Assembly: GCF_947242115.1 (NCBI RefSeq) | Contig: NC_074720.1 | Location: forward strand, 43,482,029-43,546,028 | DNA length: 64,000 nucleotides | From: Biomphalaria glabrata | Taxonomy: Eukaryota > Mollusca > Gastropoda > Planorbidae | Direction of reading: 5' to 3' | Shown here: one piece after another, positions 39,043-49,727 of the stretch | Layout: each line of letters opens with the position of its first letter | Numbering within the stretch: the first letter of the stretch is position 1 | The notes under the pieces: model-generated | Seen by the model: only the letters and a program-made list of their open reading frames with translations | Told to the model about the DNA's origin: nothing | Databases searched by the model: none | Translations under genes and position numbers: made by a program

Positions 39043-39048
39043 AATAAA
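39043..39048 (+). terminator. Candidate PURA polyadenylation signal
   Basis: AATAAA is followed within 30-60 nt by GAGTGTGG and TCTGTTGTGTC, a GU-rich downstream element. Confidence 0.5.
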
Positions 39049-39605
39049 CCATCTGATTTTATGGATAAACTTGAGTGTGGCCCCTTTGATCTGTTGTGTC
39101 ACACTATACTTAGGTCACACTATACTTAGGTAATATCACTCAAAAGTTATCCTCCAAGGTACAGTGAAGGGATCAAGAAAGACTTGCTGGATAATATAAA
39201 CGAATGGACCAGCCTCTGTTGGTATCCTGCTAGGAACAGCTACTGACCGGGAAAAGTGAAGGGATTTGGTCACACACTCACGAAAGCCAAGGGACATGAT
39301 GTTAATGATAGCTTAGTCCAGCAAGATCTTGTCACACTGAACCATAGTACCGTTAATCAATTAATCAGCTGTAAACGCAAGTAGATAATGCATCAAGACA
39401 CTCCAAAAAACCAGAGATGTCTACATAGCTTTGTGTGTATTTGCCTAAATATATATACTCAGGAAAGACTTAACATATAAGAAATGCAGCAATTTAATAC
39501 AGCTGAGTCTTATGTAAGACATTCTCAGATCTTTCTGTACATGTTTCAAAATACTTAACACTTTTAGTCTTTGTCATAGACTTTTCTAGACTATGTTGCC
39601 GTTCT

Positions 39606-39705
39606 CAGACCTGCCTACCAAAAAAAATCCAAATGCGTAACGCTGATGGTCAAAATGCGTATTTTGGAACAAGAATGCGTAACACTTACGAGATCCACTA
39701 CTTTG

Positions 39706-39746
<41 letters not shown>

Positions 39747-40622
39747 GATCTAGATGTCATGATTAGATCTACAATCTAAATCTAAATCAATACGACAATA
39801 GAGATGATATCTAGACTAGATTTGGATCTATGTCTATATAATGAATATAATCTACTCGAGATCTGGGCTCGAGAGTGTTACCGATGCCGTGGATCCGCTA
39901 CAAACATAGGTCTACTCCAAACTTACGTAGGCCTACCTTCATCCTTGATCTATTCTATACTAAGACTAAGAATCTAGTCTAGATCTAGACTAGATGGTAG
40001 TAGATGTTATAGATCTAGATCTAGTCAATCTAAATCATACTACAACTAAATTGGATCTAGATTGTTGAGTAATGTAGAGAATCATGACTAACGTAATGAC
40101 TAGCTAGATCTATTCATGTATAACAAGTGTTCTAGATCTAGAATCCAGATCTAGACTAGATATCTACAATGTCACTCAATGTGTTTTGAATCGATAGCAC
40201 TTCGATATTTTTTTCTATACAAATGAATACGGGAATCAGGGATTCAACATAATTAATTTCTACTAATGAACTTACAAAAAAAAAAGTCACGTTGGTGTAT
40301 CAGCTAACTGACGGTACCAACCCGCCACTCCCTCACTCTCGCGTTCTTCATTTCTAGACTAAATCTAATTGCCTTTAAGAACCAATCAACGTATAGATCT
40401 GGACACAATGTGTTCCCCCACCTTTTCTGTCCCCCCCCCCCCGGCCAACAAAACGGCTTAGCGTGACCTCCGTGACCGCTCGTAAGCTAGTCAAGAGAGG
40501 GGGGGGGGAAAGGATACGAAAAGCGTAACGCGACGGGTTCAATGCGTATTTGCGTACTGACGGTCATTTTTGGGAGATTTTGCGTAACGAATACGCATTT
40601 TGCGTAACGGTAGGCAGGTCTG
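39606..40622. mobile_element. DNA element with 14-bp inverted ends and subterminal motif repeats
   Basis: The ends CAGACCTGCCTACC and GGTAGGCAGGTCTG are perfect inverted repeats, and CGTTCT flanks both sides (39600-39605 and 40623-40628). GCGTAAC or ATGCGTA words recur within 100 bp of each end, as transposase-binding repeats do. The middle is a TA microsatellite and a TAGATC-rich tract. No transposase frame is seen and the superfamily is undecided. Confidence 0.7.
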
Positions 40623-40944
40623 CGTTCTTGTCACTTGGCAATGATTTTTATGATCATAAGTTCTCTAATTTTATATTCTTTTTTTCTTATTTATTTTCTA
40701 CTTTAAAGAAAATCATTCAAAAGAATAGGACTTTATGCTAGAAGTGAATTTAGACTGAAACCAGATGCAATGGTTTGGTTGGCTGGATCGGTGACATCTA
40801 ATTTTGTTAATGGGTGATTTCTTCACAAGGTTTGCAGCACCGGAAATATTTAATCACACTGTGAAAGAATTCAGATTTTTCTGCCTTCATACCACTCTTT
40901 GCAGCGTCAACAATGATAACAGATAATCCTTATTAGTCATTGAA

Positions 40945-41372
40945 CTTGTTTGGGACCCCTCAACTCAAAGAAACTGGAACAGAAACAAAATAGAGCATTG
41001 AGATTCATAACCAACAAATATTCACATTTGACTAGAGTAACACCTTTAGTAAAATCACTAAATTTAGAAAGCCTTCAGGACAGAAGACATAAAAGTAAAT
41101 TAGCAATCGTACATAAAACACTGAACCATAATCTTCAAATACAAAAGTAAAACCTTATAAAATACTTTGAAAGAGACAAAGATAAAGGCACATTCCTCGT
41201 CCCATATGCTAGGACAAATTTGTACAAATGCTCCTTCTTCCCTAGCGCTATTAGAGCATGGAAGGGCTGCCTTAGCCAGCTAGAAAAAAAATGATTGGCA
41301 GAATTTAAGTCGTTGATTAACATGCATAACTAGATTAATCTACATTGATTAATGTAAGATAAAGATTTTTTT
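40945..41372 (+). mobile_element. CR1/L2-like LINE 3' end
   Basis: The frame KLEQKQNRALRFITNKYSHL, then SLQDRRHKSKLAIVHKTLN, followed by TACAAATGCTCCTTCTTCCC and TTAGAGCATGGAAGGGCTG, matches the LINE at 1537-2045. Stops and small gaps break the frame. Confidence 0.85.
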
Positions 41373-41394
41373 CTGGGTTCTTATGTTCGAAGTT

Positions 41395-41840
41395 TTTTTT
41401 TTAAAGCAAGTGTTGAGAGCATTTGATAGCACCCTTCATTTACTTATGAGCAAAACCATTGCAAGGAAAACCAAGAAAATAATATACAAAACCATAATAA
41501 GACCAGCAGCAATGTATGGAAGTGAGACCTGGACACCGACAAAGACATTTGACAATTTACTTAATACTTGCGAACGTAAAATTCTTAGGAAAATCTATGG
41601 TGCCATACAGGATGAAACAGGATGGAGAACACGCACTAACCATGAGATATATCAATTGTATGAAGACCCACCGATAGTGAACGAAATAAAAAAGAACAGA
41701 CTACGTTGGGCAGGTCACCTTGAAAGAATGTCAGACAACAGAAGGGCGAAAATCGTATACAGGCAAAAACCAAAAGGCAGGCGACCCAAAGGCAGACCCC
41801 GAATGCGATGGATTGATGATGTGGAAGCAGGTGTCTTCAC
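41395..41840 (+). mobile_element. RTE-like LINE C-terminal fragment
   Basis: An open frame encodes YKTIIRPAAMYGSETWTPTK, then CERKILRKIYGAIQDETGW, then RLRWAGHLERM, then GRPRMRWIDDVEA. This is the conserved C-terminal region after the RT in RTE and related LINEs. It ends where a minus-oriented SINE family 2 copy begins. Confidence 0.85.
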
Positions 41841-41878
41841 AAGGTGCACTGTTTCTAGGCCCCAAGCCATTTGTTTGT

Positions 41879-42028
41879 ATGTTGGACATGTTTCGGATGG
41901 TCTTTCAAAGTTAATAATTTCGCAGGACGACGGGGGGTGGCAGCGGGCGGAGTATGAATTCTGGACCATCGAGAAGTCCGAACGACTGTTCAGCGCACAT
42001 ACCACACAACCAGACAGCCATCCAAGTC
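41879..42028 (-). mobile_element. SINE family 2, minus orientation
   Basis: The reverse complement reads GGATGGCTGTCTGGTTGTGT, then GTTCGGACTTCTCGATGGTC, then CCCCCGTCGTCCTGCG, then CATCCGAAACATGTCC, the family 2 order. It directly follows the LINE fragment. Confidence 0.7.
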
Positions 42029-42353
42029 GTTAACTCGTGTTAAAGCTCCTAAATGCCATTTCTTTTTTACCGCAAAGATAAGCCTAAAAATGCCCGCAGG
42101 ACATCAAGCGACCAGACAGCTTCACTGATTTGGGCGGTCCACAAATACTGTACCTTTTAAACGTATTTACACAACGATAATCATGGATCTTATTCCAAAA
42201 TATCGAGGGCATGAAGGTAAATATGATCTGACGATGGTTTGTGTGTGTCCAAGGGGAAAAAAAAAAGTCATTTGCACTCAATATTGATACAGCATTGTGA
42301 AAGGTATCTTTTGTTGTGGTCATAAAGCTAGTTGGCCTACGCTGGAAGTGGTG

Positions 42354-43012
42354 GTGTCAGGGGCGTTGTCGGAGATGTTCTCTTCACGGTGGTGTCAGGG
42401 GCGTTGTCGGACATGTTCTCTTCACGGTGATGTCAGGGGCGTTGTCGGAGATGTTCTCTTCACGGTGATTTCAGTGGCGTTGTCGGACATGTTCTCTTCA
42501 CGGTGATGTCAGGGGCGTTGTCGGAGATGTTCTCTTCACGGTGATTTCAGTGGCGTTGTCGGACATGTTCTCTTCACGGTGATGTCAGGGGGCGTTGTCG
42601 GACATGTTCTCTTCACGGTGATGTCAGGGGGCGTTGTCGGACATGTTCTCTTCACGGTGGTGTCAGGGGCGTTGTCGGACATGTTCTCTTCACGGTGGTG
42701 TCAGGGGCATTGTCGGACATGTTCTCTTCACGGTGATGTCAGGGGCGTTGTCGGACATGTTCTCTTCACGGTGGTGTCAGGGGCGTTGTCGGACATGTTC
42801 TCTTCAAGGTGATGTCAGGGGCGTTGTCGGAGATGTTCTTTTCACGGTGATTTCAGGGGCGTTGTCGGACATGTTCTCTTCACGGTGATGTCAGGGGGCG
42901 TTGTCGGACATGTTCTCTTCACGGTGATGTCAGGGGGCGTTGTCGGACATGTTCTCTTCACGGTGATGTCAGGGGCGTTGTCGGAGATGTTCTCTTCACG
43001 GTGATGTCAACA
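42354..43012. repeat. 38-bp minisatellite, about 17 units
   Basis: The unit is about GTGTCAGGGGCGTTGTCGGA, then CATGTTCTCTTCACGGTG, with some units one base longer. Variants are CGGAGATG or CGGACATG, and GTGATTTCA or GTGATGTCA. Because 38 is not a multiple of three, the array is open in several frames and gives repetitive peptides; this is not evidence of coding. Confidence 0.95.
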
Positions 43013-43146
43013 TTTTATTTCAGTTGGATTTGTTAACACGTGAAGTTTTAAGTATGTGGCATAACGTCATTAACTACTGATTTTGTGTGGTTGGGTTTTC
43101 GAGCAATAGACGAAACTAGGAGAAAAACAAAACAAAACAACAAACA

Positions 43147-43355
43147 AACTATACCAGACTAACCGTGCGGAACAGCCATTTATGAAACGGACCATTGATG
43201 AACGGCGCCTGGATGGTTGACAAGGTTGTGGGAGCTTTTTGACAACCCCGCACAGTGCAATGGGAATACTCTCGCTTCCCATTTGGCCTAGTCGTTTCCT
43301 CTAGCGACAGTTTCCACCCGGGCGCCACTAGGAAGCAGGGTAGCATGCCCATGAA
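43147..43355 (-). repeat. Dispersed repeat R4, minus copy
   Basis: The reverse complement (CATGGGCATGCTACCCTGC, then GGCGCCCGGGTGGAAACTG, then TGCACTGTGCGGGGTTGTCA) matches 44898-45155 over most of its length. Inverted pair about 1.5 kb apart. Confidence 0.7.
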
Positions 43356-43515
43356 CATTTTTTATCCAGAACTTTCTTTAGATAGCGGGCATATTACGTG
43401 CTGCCTAAGTCTGTGTTTGCAATAATGTGTGCATATGACATTAGGGGCAACATTTTAAATTGTGGCAATAACATCAAATACTATATCACGTTTACAACTA
43501 AGTATTCAATTAGAG

Positions 43516-43693
43516 CAGGGGTTCTCAACCTGTGGATCGATTGACGATTTGCCAGGGGTCGCCAAAGACCATTGAAAATATTGGATTGTTATTGTCTATT
43601 CTTCAATTGCTGTGTGTGTGCGGGGGGGGGGGTCGCGGCTAAGTGGGGTATTGTAAAAAGGGGTCGCCGAGCATAAAATTTTGAGAACCGCTG
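43516..43693. mobile_element. hAT MITE, SPIN-like
   Basis: 178 bp beginning CAGGGGTTCTCAACCTGTGG and ending TTTTGAGAACCGCTG, with a perfect 8-bp target duplication AATTAGAG (43508-43515 and 43694-43701). The interior CCAGGGGTCGCCAAAGACCA and GGGTCGC words resemble the SPIN group of hAT elements as I remember it. Confidence 0.85.
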
Positions 43694-43964
43694 AATTAGA
43701 GGGTTTACTTTTTTGCCTTGTCCAGCGTCGTCAGAGATTGTCAAAAGAAAAAAAAATTGAAAAATTCAAACATTTTTTTTTTCACGTTGAAAAAGACTAG
43801 ACTGTTCTTAAAATGTAAAATAGCACCGGTTTTAAGTTTGTAAAATATAAAATAAAATACTGATAAAAATGAGATTTAATATCAAAACTGCAAGCCATAT
43901 TATTTAATATATTAGTTGAATATAGGAAATTTGTATTTAAAAAAATCAGCATAGTTAATGAGGT

Positions 43965-44034
43965 GCAACGCGTACCCCCTTGAAACTCTTCCCGCTCCCC
44001 CTGGGGGGTTCGCGCAGCACACTCTGAGAAACAC
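43965..44034. mobile_element. hAT-like right end fragment
   Basis: CCCCTGGGGGGTTCGCGCAG, then CACACTCTGAGAAACACTG resembles a Charlie-type hAT terminus. No matching left end was found. Confidence 0.4.
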
Positions 44035-44169
44035 TGGTCAAATCATTTCTCTTTCTGTTGACCTAAATTTACATCACAACTCAGCAGCAATTAGAAAGCG
44101 CTAACGATTGGTCCAGACAACGCATTAAGTGAACCATATTTGAAGAGCTGAAGTGACGCGGTAAACAAT

Positions 44170-44440
44170 GAAATCATAAACTCAGATTTACTTCTCTACA
44201 ATCGCCGAGTTGTGTGCCCTTGACGAAGCTCATTCATAGTCATCTGTTTACATTCAAATACGCGTGCTTGTGTACGCGTGTGTGTGTTTGCATTCTCTTT
44301 ACTGGACTGTTGTCCTCAAGAGAAGAGGCAACGAGACGGGAAACAGCACGACGCTGCGCCACTAAAGCTGTTGCGTTGTCAAGAAATTCTTCGTCAGTTT
44401 TTGCATTTCTCAATAAACTGACTAATGAAACAAAAAATGA
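44170..44440. repeat. Dispersed repeat R7
   Basis: The segment CAATGAAATCATAAACTCAG, then TTACTTCTCTACAATC, then GTGTGCCCTTGACGAAGCTC, then ATTCATAGTCAT is shared with 61420-61600 in the same orientation. No function seen. Confidence 0.5.
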
Positions 44441-44629
44441 CTGGTTGATTTGATTTATACGCACATTTTATAAAAAGCCGCCTGTCTTAAAAGTTTGAGA
44501 CACACGTTTCTGCATTGAAGATTTCCCAGCAAGCTTCGCCAAAGCAATAGTTTAGTTTAAATCAGCTTCTTTCTAGAAGATTTATATAAATGATGGAGGC
44601 CAATCCTTAAATAAATAAATTATAAAATA

Positions 44630-44873
44630 AATTATAGCTTTTATATAGCGCTACTTTCATGCTTATGGCATGCTCAGAGCGCTTTGGTCCAATCTCATTT
44701 GTGGACCAGTGGGGGGGGGGGGGAGGGGGTATCTAGGAGAAGGTTTTTCCGTGCTGCCTTCAGGCGCTCAGTAAACACAACTCTGCCCGAGCCGGGTGTC
44801 GAACCTCGAGTTCCTGCATAGGTAGCCAAGCCAAGCCAAGTTCAAGCGTACTTAGCCTCTCGACCACGCTAAC
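44630..44873 (-). mobile_element. SINE family 3, tRNA-headed
   Basis: On the minus strand: head AGCGTGGTCGAGAGGCTAAG, then GAGGTTCGACACCC (B-box-like), then the body to GCGCTATATAAAAGC. A G-run at 44711-44725 sits at the same place as in the copy at 2187. Confidence 0.75.
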
Positions 44874-44897
44874 GTTTTGGTGTGCAGTTTAAGGCAG

Positions 44898-45155
44898 TAT
44901 CAACCCGGGCATGCTACCCTGCCTCATAGTGGCGCCCGGGTGGAAACGATCGTAAGAGGAAATGATTAGGCTAAAGGGTAGCAAAACAAGACTCCAGTGG
45001 GGGTGCCTAAGGGGGTGCGAGAGCATCCTCATTGCACTGTGCGGAGTTGTAAAAAAGCTCCCACAACCTTGTCAAATCCAGGCGCTGTTCCTCAAGGGGC
45101 CGTTACATAAATGGCGTGTCCTGCACGGTTTAGCCTGGTATAGAAAAGGAAAATA
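44898..45155 (+). repeat. Dispersed repeat R4, plus copy
   Basis: GGCATGCTACCCTGCCTCA, then GTGGCGCCCGGGTGGAAACG, then GCACTGTGCGGAGTTGTAAA, then AAGCTCCCACAACCTTGTC. The partner is the inverted copy at 43147. Confidence 0.7.
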
Positions 45156-45199
45156 GCGGGGGTCTTAGTGTACGCGGCCTCTTGCCGCGAGTCTGACCC

Positions 45200-45336
45200 A
45201 CCCGTCAGACAGAACAGTGTATGCTGTTCATTTTCAGGCCAGTGAGAGGGAGCTCTTGTTCACTTTTGCTGGCTTAGAGTTCCAAGAGCTGAAGGCTCAA
45301 CTCTATCTGACAGTTTCAAGAAGAAGAAGAAGAAGG
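45200..45336 (+). mobile_element. Retroposon 3' end with AAG tail
   Basis: The segment CCGTCAGACAGAACAGTG to GGCTCAACTCTATCTGACAG is followed by AAGAAGAAGAAGAAGG. The tail suggests a LINE or SINE end, but no coding part is visible. Confidence 0.35.
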
Positions 45337-45628
45337 CAGTATCAAAACGCCAAGTATTTAAGTAAACCATGTATTATAATTTTTCTAGGCTCTTTCGCTT
45401 TTAGTACAAAATATTTTTTTTTCTTTTAGTTGGCAACGGCGCTCTTTCCACATGGCGTCATTGACATTGTTTTGTCTATTTATTTCAAGATCTCTCCCAA
45501 TTTTCATTTTCCTACGTTTTTTTCTTTAAATACCACTATACTGCCATCACATTTCTGCATATCTCTTTCTCTTCTTTGTTTCTCTCTTACTTTAGTAGAT
45601 CGCTTAAAGAACGTAAACGGGGACTTAA

Positions 45629-45700
45629 CTCTTCTCTCCGTAATTATTTACCACATTCTGGTGGAATCAACGTTGGTATCGTCAGTTCGGAGAGAAAGAG
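45629..45700. mobile_element. TTAA family B mini-element (72 bp)
   Basis: TTAA at 45625-45628 and 45701-45704. The ends are CTCTTCTCTCCG and CGGAGAGAAAGAG. The interior AATCAACGTTGGTATCGTCA is inverted relative to the copy at 11645. Confidence 0.8.
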
Positions 45701-45850
45701 TTAAAAATCAAATGCTTGAACTAAAAGATTACCGTGATTAACTTTTGGTGTGAAAATCCCCAATAGCGGACTTTTAAAACTATATAGGTCATGTCCATCC
45801 CATCGTTACTATCAAAGGTATTTCGATCCCCATTTCATAGGCCTATTATC

Positions 45851-46037
45851 CAGTGGCGTAGAAGGGATGGGGAGGGAGGGAAAAATTGGAAATCCCCCCG
45901 GGCTCCAATATAAGGGCCCCAAAATGAGTGGGTTTTTTTTACATTAAAAATTAAATATTACGCAAAATGCAGGGGCTCACAAAGAGGTCTAGCCCCCAGG
46001 CCCCCCAAATGATGGAACATTCCTAGCTACGCTCCTG
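45851..46037. mobile_element. hAT-like MITE
   Basis: The ends CAGTGGCGTAGAAGGGATGG and ATTCCTAGCTACGCTCCTG are inverted repeats of the common CAGTGGCGTAGC type. The interior is rich in CCCCC/GGGCC. The flanking 8-mers (CTATTATC and CCTGTTAC) match only partly. Confidence 0.6.
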
Positions 46038-46435
46038 CCTGTTACATGGGTTGGCCTTATTAAATTGATCATGAGATCCAAGTAGCTGAAATGAAAATGA
46101 AAAGATACGGATCTTTGTTGAGTTAAGCATGAAAGGAATTGTGGGAAATGGGAAAAAAAAAAGGGGGGGGGGTTCTGCTCTATGCAAACACCGCCCACGG
46201 GTTAAACGTATGTACTTATACTTAACCAATAAAAGAGTACATTAAAATGACTGTTACTAAATGCCCAATGTAACAAAAGCTACCTTAGCGGCTGCTTAGT
46301 ATAAAAAGCCATAGTGAATTTATGCTTAAATAACAAAAAAACAATTGTGTAGATGATTTTGATTTAAACTTTCACCATGAGGCAGTAAGTAATTTACAAA
46401 AATACTTTTAAAGTAGCTTTCTGTTCCATTTCTCC

Positions 46436-46610
46436 ATGGACCTCATTCACCAAAACGAACGATCACGTGATAATATAGATAAAATAACGAAAAAAAAAAC
46501 CTGTCACGTGATAACCATTGTTGATTAACATTTGATCGTAATTTGTACAGAAGAGATAGAGAAGCACGTGACTCAATCTTGTTTGCTTACGATTGGTGAA
46601 TGAGGCCCAT
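46436..46610. mobile_element. Inverted-repeat MITE (family M), copy 2
   Basis: 175 bp from ATGGACCTCATTCACC to GGTGAATGAGGCCCAT. The left inverted repeat is eroded. The interior has GATCACGTGATAATAT and CTGTCACGTGATAACC. Confidence 0.8.
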
Positions 46611-47159
46611 TCGCTTTTATTTTGTACTTGAAAGGATTGTTAAAGTCTTTCCTCTTTGTTAACCCAGATTTTTGTTTCTTAAAAGCTGGGTTTTTAGTGT
46701 GTATTTCCCATAGACATAAATAAATATAGACTGGCCGATTAAAGAGTTTTATGAAACGAAAATTTGTGACTTGCAATTTTGTGTACTTTATTACACAGCA
46801 TTTATGAGCAGTATAAAAGTGAAGTATTCATATCTATTTCAGCCATAACCTAAATAAGTATTACATTATTTTCATGTGTTTTTTTTTAAATCTCTAAGAA
46901 TGAAGATCGTGCAATTTTTCAGAATTCGGAAATCCGAATACAATAGATATACATGTTTTCAAGTTACATGGAGTTACTTCCTTCGGCCAGTCTATATTTA
47001 TTGATGTCTATGGTATTTCCTTTTATCTAGATTTTTATACATGGAGGCGAATCCACAAATAAGCGAGGTTTTGGTGTATTCGGTGTACAGAATACGAAGT
47101 TAATAAGCGAAACATTTCGAATAAACCATGTCATACTATTTTGTTCACTTTCCAGTTGC

Positions 47160-47735
47160 TTACCATGATGTAGCGTGCCGAATAGGAAAGGCAGGGAGCA
47201 TTTTCCAAAGGCTGCAGCCTATTTGGACTAGCCAAGCCATTAGACTCGAGACAAAAATACACCTTCTCAATACAATCGTCATTCCAACTGCTACATATGC
47301 ATGTGAGACGTGGAAGTCATCTGTCAAAATTGAGAAAAGACTAAATGTGGCTCAACAGAGATGGCTGAGACGGATTTTGGGAGTCAGTTACACAGACCGG
47401 ATCTCAAACAAGGAAATCCTATGCCGAACTAGGAGTCGAACACTTAGTGAGGTTGTGACTGAGCGTCGCATGAGGTTTGCGGGACATGTTCTACGTCAAA
47501 ATGAATTACGCACATCAAGAGTTGCGATAACATGGAAGCCAAAACGAGGAAAGCGCAAACAGGGACGTCCTCGTATTACCTGGCGACACACCTTCATGGA
47601 AGACCTCAGAACAGTGGACACCAGGTGGGAGGAGGCTTCAGACATTGCCAGTGACAGATCATTATGGAGACAGCTTGCCGCCCAATGTGCCGAACGGCGC
47701 GGGAGGACCTAAGTAAGTCTAAGTAAGTTCCAGTT
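47160..47735 (+). mobile_element. RTE-like LINE C-terminal fragment
   Basis: The open frame to 47712 encodes CRIGKAGSIFQRLQPIW, then YACETWKSS, then QQRWLRRILGVSYTDRISNK, then RMRFAGHVLRQ, then GKRKQGRPRITWRHTF. This is the standard post-RT region. It ends with TAAGTAAGTCTAAGTAAG, a short tandem tail like those of RTE elements. The frame is uninterrupted, so it is fairly young, but its 5' part is missing. Confidence 0.85.
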
Positions 47736-47964
47736 GCTACTGAAAGGCCCGTTCGCTTGCAGCACAAAGTAATTTTGCGTCCTTGACATTGTATATTTTA
47801 TCTATATATTTCGAAATCTCTTATTGATTTATATTTTTTTCCATTCCGCTTTCTCTTCCTATTCTCTCTTATTGTATTTTTGTTTAAAGAAATTATGCCG
47901 GATCTTAAAAATTATCAAGCAAATAGAATTTTTTTTTTAAAACAAAGAGTAATAATTGATTAGT

Positions 47965-48110
47965 TAGACCAAAATAATAAATCTGTGCGATTAGAAATAT
48001 TTTTACCTATTGTTTTTGGTTTGGCGCAATTTCATGCTTTTAGCTTTCTAAAATACACTTGTCTGGACCAGTTAGAAAGCGGAGGGGGGGGGGGGGTAGA
48101 AAGAAAAAAG
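47965..48110. repeat. Dispersed repeat R5, second copy
   Basis: AAATCTGTGCGATTAGAAAT, then ATTTTTACCTATTGTTTTTG, then CACTTGTCTGGACCAGTTAG matches 7760-7855. It ends in a G-run. Confidence 0.45.
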
Positions 48111-48429
48111 GGGTTAGGGTATCTGGCTGATCACTTTTTAAATGTATTTATAAAAAAAAGGGAATTGGCTGAATTCAAACACGTTTCTCAGGCTTCTCAA
48201 GCCAACACAGTAACCACGCTGCTAGTGAGGGGCCCACGAACATGGACGATTGTATAGTTATCTATTGTTTCTATAGAGTCGACCCATTTTATGTTTATGC
48301 TCACTAAGACTCAGACGACGAAGGGGACTAATTCAGCTTGTACCATCACTTCAGTCAAGTACAATTTCTTTCCCTTGTTCGAAATGCGAAACAAAATAAT
48401 TAATTATCAATAGTTAGTTTACTAATTGG

Positions 48430-48570
48430 TTATTTCTTATAATAGATTCTTGTGTTGTCATGTAAAAGAGATGATTGTGCAAAATTTCATCTTGATCCGA
48501 GATTATGTGCCGGAGAAATAACGTTTACATACATTTTACTAGATAGACAGACAGAGTGAGTTGATATAAG
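48430..48570 (-). repeat. Dispersed repeat R8 (TCTGTCTG type)
   Basis: The reverse complement contains CTGTCTGTCTATCTAGTAAA, then AACGTTATTTCTCCGGCACA, then TCTCGGATCAAG. This is the same element as at 57725-57975 and 58360-58615. Confidence 0.6.
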
Positions 48571-48841
48571 CTTTGTAAAAAGATTTGAAGGCTGTTTAGT
48601 GTTATGTATTTCTAGCGCAATAGTTCTACCAGGCCAAGGACTCTATAGAGTATTGACACTTACCAAAGGGAAATTTTGAATAATAGATTGACCGCGCACC
48701 AACTACCTTGTCCATTGGTCAACCACCCATTGGATGGATGATCATTCAATAACATCTGTTAGTCCCAGTCTGAACCATACCTACATAAATATTAGTTTAT
48801 TGAATGCATATGAATATAAACAATATAATACTAATATAAGG

Positions 48842-49228
48842 CTCCTTTTGTCTCGAAAGGCAATGGATGCGCCCAAATGAGTCACTGGTTTTGGCTTAAT
48901 CTTGAGACGGGGCAGAATCTGGTGTGGCTAATCAAGCCAATTCTAGAGCGGCAGACTTTGCCACAATTCATACATGTGTATGCCTCTGATTCAGGGCTAG
49001 CGGACAGGGCAGCTTTCTTTCTTTCCCTCTTGATTAAGGCCCCTTCAATTCTTTTGTTCTCAGCGAGGGTTGTCCCAGCACGCACAGTCTGTCTCCATGC
49101 ACTCCGGTCTTTGGCTATGTTTTCCCACATACTTTCGCTGATGCCTGTGGCTCTCATGTCTCGCTTGCAGACATCTCTTTATGTTAGTCTTGGGCGGCCC
49201 TTGGGTCTGACTCCTTCCACAAGCTAAT
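48842..49228 (-). mobile_element. RTE-like LINE 3' end with C2H2-like finger
   Basis: The minus strand encodes GVRPKGRPRLT (then a stop), [40 protein letters not shown] and a C2H2-like [20 protein letters not shown] plus RFC. It ends at SRLSQNQ and a short 3' UTR. The 3' 300 bp are nearly identical to 51440-51745 in the opposite orientation. Confidence 0.85.
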
Positions 49229-49320
49229 AATACTAATAGTAATGCAACATACATACAACCCACCAGGTTGGCAACAATTTCACCCCCACACGTAGGCTTA
49301 TACTTTCCATGGAGGGAGAG

Positions 49321-49684
49321 TTGTGGCTATGGGTAGCTTTTGTGGCTATGGATAGCTTTTGTGGCTACGGATAGCTTTTGTGGCTATTGATAGCTTTTGT
49401 GGCTATGGATAGCTTTTGTGGCTATGGATAGCTTTTGTGGCTATGGATAGCTTTTGTGGCTATGGGTAGCTTTTGTGGCTATGGATAGCTTTTGTGGCTA
49501 TGGATAGCTTTTGTGGCTATGGATAGCTTTTGTGGCTATGGGTAGATTTTGTGGCTATGGATAGCTTTTGTGGCTATGGGTAGTTTTTGTGGCTATGGAT
49601 AGCTTTTGTGGCTATGGATAGCTTTTGTGGCTATTGATAGCTTTTGTGGCTATTGATAGCTTTTGTGGCTATTGATAGCTTTTA
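49321..49684. repeat. 19-bp minisatellite, about 19 units
   Basis: The unit is TTTTGTGGCTATGGATAGC, with GGGTAGC and TTGATAGC variants. The last three units share the TTGATAGC form, so variants cluster as expected from slippage or unequal exchange. Confidence 0.95.
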
Positions 49685-49727
49685 CCCCTTGGCTTCTGAT
49701 ATTCGTGCTGAAAATATCGAAACCTGA

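Larger units (their letters stand above)
36376..39065 (+). other. PURA 3' UTR (probable)
   Basis: About 2.7 kb with no supported coding frame after the PURA stop, ending near an AATAAA at 39043-39048 followed by a GT-rich segment. It contains a 64-bp tandem duplication (37561-37688) and many T-runs. Confidence 0.5.

Noticed and set aside
41715-42005. Minus-strand frame of 96 codons
   Set aside because: It is the antisense of the LINE C-terminal region and a SINE; no independent support.
42297-42888. Repetitive frames (CQGRCRTCSLHG type) over the 38-bp minisatellite
   Set aside because: The unit is not a multiple of three, so frames cycle through the same bases. There are no splice or start signals.
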